NCBI GenBank assembly: GCA_965240325.2
Contig: OZ251236.1
Location: forward strand, 248,001 to 312,000
DNA from: Rebecca billardiae RCC1528
Taxonomy: Eukaryota; Haptophyta
Direction: 5' to 3'
DNA length: 64,000 nt
Shown one piece after another: positions 20,098-28,700 of the stretch. Every line of letters starts with the position of its first letter. Positions within the stretch are counted from its first letter, which is position 1. A program made the translations under genes and the position numbers. The notes under the pieces are model-generated. The model did no database searches, had not been told where the DNA came from, and worked only from the letters and a program-made list of their open reading frames with translations.

Positions 20098-23094
20098 ATG
20101 CCGATGGCGCACAACGCGGGGAACGCGGGCCGCGGGCCGGGCGTGGGCGTGGGCGCGGGTGGGCGTGGTGGGCGTGGCCCCAATGTGGCCAAGCGCCCGC
20201 CGTGGAACGACGACTTTGCTGCCAACGCCGTGGCGCGCGCGCAGGCGGAGAACGTGGCTAACCTCGCGCCGCGCGCGCCGCCGTCTTCGGCGGGCGGCCG
20301 CGGCCCAGCGGCGGGCATGCCGGCGGGTGCGCGGCCGGCAGGGGGCGCGGGCCGGCCGCTCCCCGGCCGTGGGGCCCCGCTCGGCCCCGCCGGCGCCGGC
20401 GCCGGCGCCGCCGTGCCCGCCGCGGCGGCGCGCGGCTTTGTGCAAGAGTCTCTCTCGTCGACGATGCCGCGCTGCCAGCAGCACGTGTACGTGGGCGACC
20501 GCGTGCGCGACCGGCACTCGGGGCGGATGGGCGTGGCGATGTACATCGGCCCCGCCGAGTTCGCGCGGGGCAACACCGTCGTCGGCCTGCGCCTGGACAA
20601 CGCGCGCACGACAACCGACTGCGATGGCAAGTTCAAGGGCGAGCGCTACTTCCGCTGCACGCCGGGGCACGGGCTGTACATCCCGTTCGACGACGCGGAG
20701 GTGCTCGGCGGGGAGGACGCCGCGGCGGGCGGCGCCTTCGAGGGCAAGCCCGCCCCGCTCGGCGCGCCGCCCGCGGCCGGCGGCGCGCCGGCGGCCGCGC
20801 GCGGCGGCGGCGGCGGCGGCGGCGGCGCGGGCGCTCACAACCAGAACGCCAACCCGAACGCGAAGGGCGGCGGCGGCGGCCCGGAGCTGCCGCCGCCGGA
20901 GGACATCGCCGACCTCGAGCGCGAGGTGGAGCAGCTCGTCGGCCTCGCCGACGTCAAGGCGATGCTCCAGTCGCTGCGCAACTCGGTCGAGGTCCAGCGG
21001 CGGCGCGCGCACCTCGGCGTCAAGGAGGAGCGCGTGCTCAATATGCTCTTCCTGGGTAATCCGGGTACGGGGAAGACGAAGGTGGCGAAGCTGGTGGCGC
21101 GGATGATGCGCTCGCTCGGCGTGCTGCAGAGCGGCCAGCTCGTCGAGGTCACGCGCAAGGACCTCATCGGCCCGCACCACGGCGAGACCGCGCAGCTCAC
21201 GTGCGACGCGGTGAAGCGCGCGCTTGGCGGCGTTCTATTTATAGACGAGGCCTATGCGCTCAAGCACGAGGGCTCGTCGGACTCGGGCGGGCAGGAGGCG
21301 ATCAACACGCTGGTGAAGGAGATCGAGGACCACCAGGGCGAGCTCGTCGTCATCCTCGCGGGGTACCAGCGCGAGATGACCGCCTTCCTCTCCTCCAACT
21401 CGGGACTGACCTCGCGGTTCCCGCACAACTTCAACTTTGCCGACTACACGGCGGAGGAGATGTCGTGCATCCTGAGGGTGATGGTCTCGGAGCGCGGCTT
21501 CACGCTGGACGAGGGGCTGCGCGACGACGCGAAGCTGCTCGCGCTCGTGCAGCAGCTCGTGAAGGGCACCGAGGCCGCCAAGGGCAACGGCCGCCTCGTG
21601 CGCAACCTCGTCGAGCAGGCGATCAAGCGGCAGACCGACCGCGTCTTCAAGATGGGTACCGTCTCGCGCGAGCGGCTCGTCACGCTGACTGAGCCCGATT
21701 TCTTCGAGGACGCGGCGAGCGAGCAGTCGATGGGCGACGTGCTCGCGCGGCTGGACGAGGTGATCGGGCTCGACGACGCCAAGTCCTTCATGCGCTCGCT
21801 CGCCGCGCAGCTGCAGGTCAACCGCGAGCGCAAGGAGGCGGGTCTGCCGACCGGCGCCGAGCAGTCGCTGCATATGCTGTTCGTGGGTAATCCGGGTACG
21901 GGCAAGACGACGATGGCGCGGATGGTGGCGAGCCTGCTCAAGTCGCTGCGCATGCTGCGGCTGGGCCACGTCGTCGAGGCGGACCGCGGCTCGTTCGTCG
22001 CGGGCTACGCCGGCCAGACCGCCATCAAGACGCGCGCGGTCGTCGAGTCCGCCCTCGGCGGCGTGCTCATTGTCGACGAGGTGCGCCGCTGCCGCTGCCG
22101 CTGCCGCTGCCGCGCGCCGCTGCCGCTGCCGCGCGCCGCTGCCTGCCGCTGCCTGCCGCTGCCTGCCGCTGCCTGCCGCTGCCTGCCGCTGCCGCGCGGC
22201 GTGCCGCACGCGGCGTGCCTCCTGCGTCGTGCGCGCGCATGCTGGCGCCGCGCCCCGCTCCTCGCTTCGCCCGGCTCACGCACCCTCGTCCTCCGCCTCC
22301 CTCCCCTCGCGTGTGCCCGCCCGCGCCCTCGCCCGCCGGCCGCCCGCCCGCCCTCCCGCCGCCCGCCACGCACTCGCGCGCGCACAGGCGTACGCGCTGG
22401 TCGAGGACGCGAAGGACTCGTTCGGCCGCGAGGCGCTCGACACGATCGTGAAGATGCTCGAGGACAACCGCGACGACATCGTGGCGATCCTCGCGGGCTA
22501 CCCACATGAGATGAAGCAGCTGATGTCGGTCAACCCGGGCCTGGCCTCGCGCTTCCCGACGACCGTCAATTTCAGAGACTACTCGGCGAGCGAGCTCATG
22601 GCGATCGCGGACAAGATGCTGCTGGAGGAGCACCTCACGCTGCGCGAGGACGCGCGCTCGCACCTGCTCACGCAGCTCCAACGCGTCTCCAACGTGCGCG
22701 CACCGCCGCGCCGCGCGTGTGACGCGCGAGCGAGCGCGCGCGCGGACGCGCGCGCGGCCTGCGCGCGCGGACGCACCGCCGCTCGGCACAGGGCTCTCAC
22801 GCGCGCGCCCGCCACCCTCGGCGCCCGACGCGCCGCCGCTCGCAGTCGCAGAGCAAGGCCTCGGGCAACGCGCGCGCGGTGCGCAACATGCTCGAGCAGG
22901 CCAAGAGGCGACAGGCGCTCCGGCTCGTCAACATCCCGGGCAAGAAGTCTGCGGAGGAGCTTGTCCTGCTCACGGCTGAGGACGTGAGCGCCGCGGCCGA
23001 GCTCGTGCACGAGACGATGCGGCCACACGGGCACGGCGGCGGCGCGCGAAGAGGCGGCGACGATCGCGACGGCGGCGCGATCGCGCCCGCCTGA
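20098..23094 (+). CDS. CAP-Gly protein with two CbbX-type AAA+ domains
   Basis: Exons 20098-22080, 22388-22693 and 22852-23094 (all phase 0) give about 843 residues from the first ATG in frame. The N-terminus is Gly/Pro/Ala-rich and carries KRPPWNDDF (about residue 37). A CAP-Gly-like fold follows at about 128-205 (VGDRVRDRHSGRMG ... GERYFRC); the usual GKNDG tubulin-tail-binding motif is replaced by TDCDG. Two AAA+ modules follow, each with GNPGTGKT (about 320 and 597) and hydrophobic-IDEAYAL Walker B (about 378 and 658). The second Walker B is split by an intron. The module type is CbbX/SpoVK (CfxQ). CbbX remodels red-type Rubisco, but the CAP-Gly domain and lack of a plastid leader argue for a cytosolic, possibly microtubule-linked remodeler. 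Whether it still binds tubulin is uncertain. Confidence 0.88.
22083..22200 (+). repeat. CTGCCG / CTGCCTGCCG simple repeat in intron
   Basis: The first intron of the CAP-Gly/AAA+ gene starts with CTGCCGCTGCCG-type repeats that switch to CTGCCTGCCG units. It is pyrimidine-rich and probably expanded by slippage. Confidence 0.7.
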
Positions 23095-24058
23095 GCGAGC
23101 ACAGCTGGGCGCAGGCAGCTCGAGCTGCGCGGCGCTTGGGCGCACCACCGGGCTGGCGGATTGTTGGGCCCCGGCCACTACGCTGCGCGCGCGGGCAAGC
23201 TGTGCCGCCACGACGTCGTCGCCGTCACTCGCCGAAGCCGAAGGTCGACGACGTCAGTTGTGGCGCGGTGCTCGCGTCACCAGACTCACCTGACGACTCA
23301 CAAGTCGTCCGTGACAACGACGACTGACGAGGCGCGGTGATGATCGGAACCATTCATTCAATCAGTGTCGACAGTCTCAGCAGTCGTCTGAAATTAGATC
23401 CGATCACGGATCAGTGAGTCTGGATCAGCCTCACGGCCACGGGCGATCACGGATCAGCGGCCCCGGCGCCCCGCTGCGGCCCGAATTGGCGAGGTCTGCT
23501 GCCTGACTCGTCTGGGAGTAGCTAGGCCGCCGCTGCTGTAGGATTAGCAGCCGGCGGCGCGCAACCAGTAGTTGACGGTTCGGAACAGTATGACTGTATG
23601 TAGTCATGATGTCGTACTGGTTTATAGCAGCAGTCGTCAGCAATTTATCAGAATTCTGGCCGCGCACTTCGCATCGTCGATGGCTGCTGCTGCCGCTGAG
23701 CTGCCGCGCGGGCCGGCGGTGGACAGGCGGTGCTGCTGCGCCACCTCACAGAGTTCTGTTGACGAGTTCGACGCCGCCAGGCCAAGCCCATGCAGGCGCC
23801 AACGGCAGTGCCGATTCGGCCGAGCCGGCGCGTTACCACTACGAGGCCTAGCAGAGCTAGTGGCTGCAGATGCGGCGCACGGCCTGTCCGTGCGCGCGTG
23901 AGCGTGCAGCTGTCCGCCGCGCAAGGGACCGGGCGAGCGACGCGAGCGAAGCGCAGTAGAGCGGTCCTCAGCGCGGCTTCGCCGGCCACGTCGGCCGTGG
24001 GGCGCTGGCCGTTGTATCGACGAGTGACGACAGACGTTTGATCGCCTTCACGGACACG
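23095..24058. other. Intergenic, no gene seen
   Basis: About 960 bp between two plus-strand genes. The frames are short and unremarkable. Multiple CAGTCGTC-like short repeats occur at 23200-23400. The 3' half is presumably the promoter of the small membrane protein that follows. Confidence 0.5.
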
Positions 24059-24925
24059 ATGGCCGCTGGGTTGATGTCCGCTGTGGTCCTATTTTTGGTG
24101 GTGACTGGTGGCCCGATCTGGAGCCTTTCTACGCAGCCTCCGCCCTCGCCGCTGAGTCCTAGTGGTCCTGCAAGTCTCTTGCAGCCACCGCAGCCACCAC
24201 CTCCATCGCCACCGCCGCCGTCTCCCGCACCTGTCGCCGCGGACGTTGGGAGCGCAGACGATGACCATCCGACGGGAAGCGGCGGCGGCGACGACGACGA
24301 CGACGACGATGACGATGACGACGACGAGCCCGACAGCCACGAGGATCACGTGCGAGTGGCACCAGCTCCGCGCCTCCAGGCCGAGGAATCCGTCGCGATC
24401 GCGCTCATGGCGCTCATCATGACGGCCGGGCTCTTGTCGTGCGCATGCGCATTGCGGCGCCATCATCACTCCGCGAGCAACCAGAGCGAGAGCCTCACGC
24501 CCATTGTGCTTGTCTCCCCTGATGCGACCCCAGGCGGAGGCTTGGGAGCCAGCAGCGCTCCCAACCTGCCACCGGCGCAAGCGACGCGCACGCAGCTGCC
24601 GCCAGCTCGGCAGTCCCCGCCGCGCGCGGCGGCCCCTCAGCGACGAGGCCTTCGCCGTGTGCCTCACGCACGTGGCACGCCCACTAGCAGCGCTGCAGTC
24701 AGCCGGGCGATCGCCGCGAGCAAGCAGAGCAGAGCGCAACAGTGCGCGCCCGCGGCCACGTGTGGCCCGCAGGCACAGCCACGGCCGTCGGATCCGGCAC
24801 AGCCTGTTGGGCTCATCCCTGCGGCCCCGGGCAACGCAGGGCTGGCGTCTTCAGCGCCGGCTGGCAGCGCGCGCTCGACGGCAGCCCGTCCGGCCGCTAA
24901 TGCAGCGGTCATCACGTGGACGTGA
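24059..24925 (+). CDS. Single-pass membrane protein with poly-Asp ectodomain
   Basis: Not a recognised family; 288 residues. An ATG at 24059 begins a clear signal peptide (MSAVVLFLVVTGGPIWS). A Pro-rich PPPSPPPPSP linker follows, then GSGGG followed by twelve consecutive Asp (about residues 79-90). One transmembrane helix follows (VAIALMALIMTAGLLSCACAL, about 116-136) and a cytoplasmic tail of about 150 residues rich in Ala, Pro, Ser and Arg. The topology is type I. The acidic run could bind calcium or mineral surfaces, which is attractive for an alga that makes scales or coccoliths, but this is inference. A single open exon was seen. Confidence 0.65.
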   Translation: MAAGLMSAVVLFLVVTGGPIWSLSTQPPPSPLSPSGPASLLQPPQPPPPSPPPPSPAPVAADVGSADDDHPTGSGGGDDDDDDDDDDDDEPDSHEDHVRVAPAPRLQAEESVAIALMALIMTAGLLSCACALRRHHHSASNQSESLTPIVLVSPDATPGGGLGASSAPNLPPAQATRTQLPPARQSPPRAAAPQRRGLRRVPHARGTPTSSAAVSRAIAASKQSRAQQCAPAATCGPQAQPRPSDPAQPVGLIPAAPGNAGLASSAPAGSARSTAARPAANAAVITWT

Positions 24926-25252
24926 ACGTTGAGTCATCATTGACGCATTGCGCTAGCTCGTCACTGTAGCTACGCCTACTGTTGACTCCTTGTCTGTCAT
25001 CACCAGACCGCCCTGCCCCGCGCTGTAGCTGAGCCTGATCAGAGCGCTGAATTGAGAGAGACTCCGCCGAGCGGCTCCGAGTCGCAGCGCTGCGCGCGCG
25101 CGCATTTCCGCATCACAAGCGCCCCTCAAGATTGATTCGGACCGCAAGCGGCAAGGGACCGCAACACTGGAACACCGGGTCCGCCGGCACCGGACGTGAG
25201 TCCAGCTGCTGCTTGCACGGGGACACGCCAGCATCAACCAGCCGGCGCGACG
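24926..25252. other. Intergenic and upstream region of hydroxypyruvate isomerase
   Basis: A 327-bp gap between two plus-strand genes. No element stands out. An in-frame GTG upstream of 25253 is not taken as start because the ATG at 25253 sits at the conserved family N-terminus. Confidence 0.4.
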
Positions 25253-26071
25253 ATGAGCCTCGCGCGCTCGCGGTTCTCCGCCAACCTGGCGATGCTGTAC
25301 GGCGAGACGCACTTCCTCGACCGCTTCCGCCGCGCGGCCGCGGCCGGCTTCAAGGCTGTCGAGATCTCGACGCCCGAGCTGTTCAAACACGACGCGTCGG
25401 CCGTTCGAGCGGCGCTCGACGAGCACGGCCTGTCGTGTGTCCTCTTCAACATGCCAGCCGGGGCCTGGGCCGACGGCGAGCGTGGAATCGCCGCACTCCC
25501 CGGCCGAGCCGACGAGTTCCGCGACTCGGTGGCCGTGACCGCCGAGTACGCGCGCGCGCTGTCGTGCGACCGCGTGCACTGCCTGTCCGGCATCGCGCCG
25601 CACAGCGCCGAGCACGAGCACACGTACCGCGAGTCGTTGGGCACGGCTCTCGAGGAGCTCAGCCCGGCCGGCGTGGAGGTGCTCATCGAGCCCATCAACC
25701 AGCGCTCCATCCCGGGCTACTACCTCCGCTCCTTCGACCAGGCGGCGAGCACGATCGGTGCGTTCGAGCGACTGGGCGGCGGCGAGATGCGCCCTCGGCT
25801 GCTCTTCGACCTGTTCCACGCGCAGATCATCCACGGGGACGTGACGATGCTGCTGCGCAAGCACCGGGAGCACATCGGCCACGTGCAGCTCGCCGGCGTG
25901 CCCGACCGCGCCGAGCCCGACGAGCACAACGAGCTCAACTTTGCGCACCTGTTCCGCGTGCTCGGCTCCGAGCTCCGTTGGGAGGGGCACGTGGGCTGTG
26001 AGTACATCCCGCGCGGGGAGACGGACGCCGGGCTGGGCTGGCTGCGCACCGTGGGGCTGCGAGACGCGTGA
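25253..26071 (+). CDS. HYI: Hydroxypyruvate isomerase-like protein
   Basis: 272 residues, the usual length of the Hyi/OtnI family (xylose-isomerase-like TIM barrel), which interconverts hydroxypyruvate and tartronate semialdehyde. Family features visible are: the start MSLARSRFSANLAMLYGE, the barrel strand GFKAVEIS, EPINQRSIPGYYL with a metal-ligand Glu, FDLFHAQIIHGD with Asp and His ligands, GHVQLAGVPDRAEPDEHNEL, and the final GCEYIPRGET with Glu. All expected acidic and His ligands appear present. In a photosynthetic cell it fits photorespiratory or glyoxylate metabolism; no targeting peptide is seen, so it is probably cytosolic. Single exon. It faces the ferric-reductase-like gene tail to tail over a 330-bp microsatellite-rich gap. 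Confidence 0.9.
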   Translation: MSLARSRFSANLAMLYGETHFLDRFRRAAAAGFKAVEISTPELFKHDASAVRAALDEHGLSCVLFNMPAGAWADGERGIAALPGRADEFRDSVAVTAEYARALSCDRVHCLSGIAPHSAEHEHTYRESLGTALEELSPAGVEVLIEPINQRSIPGYYLRSFDQAASTIGAFERLGGGEMRPRLLFDLFHAQIIHGDVTMLLRKHREHIGHVQLAGVPDRAEPDEHNELNFAHLFRVLGSELRWEGHVGCEYIPRGETDAGLGWLRTVGLRDA

Positions 26072-26163
26072 ACGGGAGCCGTGACCCGCCGAATGAGTGG
26101 CGAGCTGGGTGCCAGCATTCGACGACGAATATCAACTCTCTCTCAGTCTCTCTCTCTCTCGAT

Positions 26164-26205
<42 letters not shown>

Positions 26206-26401
26206 ACTCTCATCTCGCTCTCTCTCATACTACTTGCTCACGATGCTGCTATAATAATTGCATATATATATAGTTTTAAAATTAAGCATATTATAATTCA
26301 TCAGCATCGTCAATCAATAGTATATATATATATATTCAGAGACAGAGAGTAGAGATGAGAGAGAGAGAAAGAGAGAGTTTATTCGAGTATAGTCTACTTC
26401 A
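26072..26401. repeat. CT and GA microsatellites between convergent genes
   Basis: A (CT)n tract runs through about 26132-26226, an AT-rich TATATA stretch through 26263-26336, and a GA-rich tract through 26339-26380. The CT and GA tracts are complementary and could fold into a long hairpin in read-through RNA from either gene. This is the shared 3' region of the isomerase (+) and the reductase-like gene (-). Confidence 0.85.
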
Positions 26402-28432
26402 TCACTTGCCACCGCCGATGCCGCCGTAGAAGCGGCGGCATCGTTTGCGCGCGCACTCGGCCGCGACGGCGCGCTTGACTGCGCCCGAGCCCTGCGCAAA
26501 CACGACGGCGTGCTCGGTGATGGCGCCCTCAAAGTCGAGCCGTCCCGCGCGCAGCTCGAGCCACCCGTCGAGGTGGGCGAACTGCGCGCGCATCTGCTGC
26601 AGCCGCTCGGTCGGGGTCGCCGCGCGCCGGCCGATTCGGCGCAGCGCCTGCTGCGCGACGCCGCCGATGTCCTTCGTCTGGTCTCTGGTCGCCGCCTCGC
26701 CGCGCGCCTTGGCGGTGAAGACGGACTTGAGGTCCCAGGTGAGCGCGAGCACGACGCGCAGCCCGGGCGCGGGCCCCGCCGCGCTGCTGCCCGAGCTCGA
26801 GCCCGCCGAGCCGCCCGGCGTCCCTCCGCCGCCCTCCGCCGCGCGCCGCGCCGCGTCGACCAACGGCGCGATGAGCGAGAGCACCCACCGCAGCAGCGCC
26901 TCGTCTCTCGTCGTGAAGAGAATTGTGAGCGGGCAGCCGGAGCACGGGTCGTACCACTGCAGCGCGTCGATGAGGTAGTTGCACGCCGAGCCCGAGCCGA
27001 CCAGCACCGCCGGCGCGCACCGCTCCAGCGCGAGCTTCACGGCCTCCGACATCTCGCCGCGCACCGGGCCCCACGCGTGGAGCGCGAGCGGCGCGCCGGC
27101 CGGCGCGTCGGCAATGCGGCGCGTGTGCGGCAGCGCGTCGAGCGTCGAGAGCGGCATGGCGCGCCTGGCGCGGAAGACGCGCATCACCACGCCCACCGTC
27201 CACGCCCTCCGCGCGCCGCCGCCCGCCGCCTTCCCCGCCGCGCCGAGCGCGATGCCGCGGCGGTTCTCGAATGCGGTGAACACGTGCGCGAGCTCGAGCG
27301 CGGACGATTCGCACAGCCGCAGCCGGTAGTCCGGCCCGACCGTGTCCGAGCGGTACGGGTGGGCCCAGTACACGACGCAGTACTGCGCCGAGATCGGCTC
27401 GCGGTGCACGACCGCCGGCGTGTGCCGCCGGAACACCGCGTGCCACGCCTTGTCCGCCAGCCAGAGCGCGAAGACAGGCGCGTTGAGCGCGATCGAGTGC
27501 GGGTGTGTGTGCCGGCGCACAATGTCGAAGAAGTAGAGAACGAAGAGCGCGCGGTGCACGTGCACGCCGACGTGGTAGTGCGTGGCGAGCCAGCGCGTCG
27601 AGAGCGGCGCGAGCACGCCGAGCAGCACCGTCATCTCCACGATGCGCCACACGTCGTCCAGCTGCAGCGACATGGTGCGGCTGTGCGGGTCGGCATCCTT
27701 CATACCGGGGGGCTTGCGCTCGGAGAGCGGCCACTCAAACGCGCCGACGACGACCCGCGCGGCCCAGCCGTGGGTGAGGCACGGCAGCAGGATGCTCCAC
27801 ACGTGCACGAGCGTGAGCACGCACAGCGCGATCCCGTTCCACTTGTGCAGCCGCCGGTTCGCCGTGACGATGTCCGAAGTGTCGACGAGCCGAGCGAGCG
27901 CGCGCGACGACGCGAGCCACTCGAGCGGCGCGCGCATCATCGTGAGCATGAGCAGGTTGAGCGCGACGATGGAGACGCGGCCCGAGACACGCGCGATCAC
28001 GTCGTACGCGACCACGCTCCACGGCCCCGGCTTGTACCCGACCAGCCGGTCCGAGCCCGCCGAGCCCGAGCCGATCATGTGCGTCTGCCGCGGCCACACG
28101 TTCCAGACGAAGCGGTCGGCCACGGCGAGGGCGGTGACCGCGAGGTAGATCGCCCACACCACGGCCTCGTAGGACAGCGTCGGGCGGCTCCGCTCGCGCG
28201 CGCGCGCCGGCACGCTCGAGCGGAACTCGTCGACGCTGATGGCGACTTCGCACGGCGTGATCGGCGGCGCGTCCGAGTCATCGCGCGAGTCGCGCACGTC
28301 GCGCGAGTCGGTCGGGGCGGTGCGGCCGGAGAAGGCGTGGGCGAGGAGGCCGAGCATCGCCCTCGCGCCCTGCGGACGGGGGGGCGCCAGCTTGCCCGCG
28401 ACCTCGACGTCGTTGCGGCTGCCTTGCTCCAT
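26402..28432 (-). CDS. Ferric-reductase / NOX-like heme membrane protein
   Basis: 676 residues from an ATG at 28432; an upstream in-frame GTG was not used. After a 100-residue soluble N-terminus come about six hydrophobic helices (for example EAVVWAIYLAVTALAVADRF and GRVSIVALNLLMLTMM). His residues are spaced as in ferric-reductase-like domains: HKWNG and HVW in one helix, HYHVGVHVHR and HTHPHS in others, enough for two hemes. The C-terminal half has a glycine-rich VLVGSGSACNYLID block like the NAD(P)-binding half of these reductases, and SGCPLTILFTTRDEALLRW. The usual HPFT flavin motif is not seen. Likely role: transmembrane electron transfer to iron or oxygen at plasma membrane or organelle. 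Single exon. Confidence 0.75.
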   Translation of the reverse strand: MEQGSRNDVEVAGKLAPPRPQGARAMLGLLAHAFSGRTAPTDSRDVRDSRDDSDAPPITPCEVAISVDEFRSSVPARARERSRPTLSYEAVVWAIYLAVTALAVADRFVWNVWPRQTHMIGSGSAGSDRLVGYKPGPWSVVAYDVIARVSGRVSIVALNLLMLTMMRAPLEWLASSRALARLVDTSDIVTANRRLHKWNGIALCVLTLVHVWSILLPCLTHGWAARVVVGAFEWPLSERKPPGMKDADPHSRTMSLQLDDVWRIVEMTVLLGVLAPLSTRWLATHYHVGVHVHRALFVLYFFDIVRRHTHPHSIALNAPVFALWLADKAWHAVFRRHTPAVVHREPISAQYCVVYWAHPYRSDTVGPDYRLRLCESSALELAHVFTAFENRRGIALGAAGKAAGGGARRAWTVGVVMRVFRARRAMPLSTLDALPHTRRIADAPAGAPLALHAWGPVRGEMSEAVKLALERCAPAVLVGSGSACNYLIDALQWYDPCSGCPLTILFTTRDEALLRWVLSLIAPLVDAARRAAEGGGGTPGGSAGSSSGSSAAGPAPGLRVVLALTWDLKSVFTAKARGEAATRDQTKDIGGVAQQALRRIGRRAATPTERLQQMRAQFAHLDGWLELRAGRLDFEGAITEHAVVFAQGSGAVKRAVAAECARKRCRRFYGGIGGGK

Positions 28433-28700
28433 GTCTGCCGGTGATGCGTTGTGCGTTGCAGAACGCACAGACGAGCGCAAGGCCGACGCGAACCGGCGCA
28501 CGCCGCAACGCGACCAAGATTGAATAGAAACTCGAGACCTGCCACTGCGCGTGAATCATGGTTGATGAATAAGCACCCACAGCACGCGCCTGACGCCAAC
28601 ATACTGGGGAGCCAGCCTTGACGAAACACTTGACAGACATCAGACACTCGGCCGTGTGACTCCGACTCCGCATGACTTAGCAATCAGCTCCATCACGCGA

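Noticed and set aside
20080-21180. Minus-strand frame opposite the CAP-Gly/AAA+ gene
   Set aside because: Shadow of a gene with two complete Walker A and B motif sets on the plus strand.
26068-26352. Plus-strand Leu/Ser-rich short frame over the CT repeat
   Set aside because: Translation of a microsatellite, no gene context.
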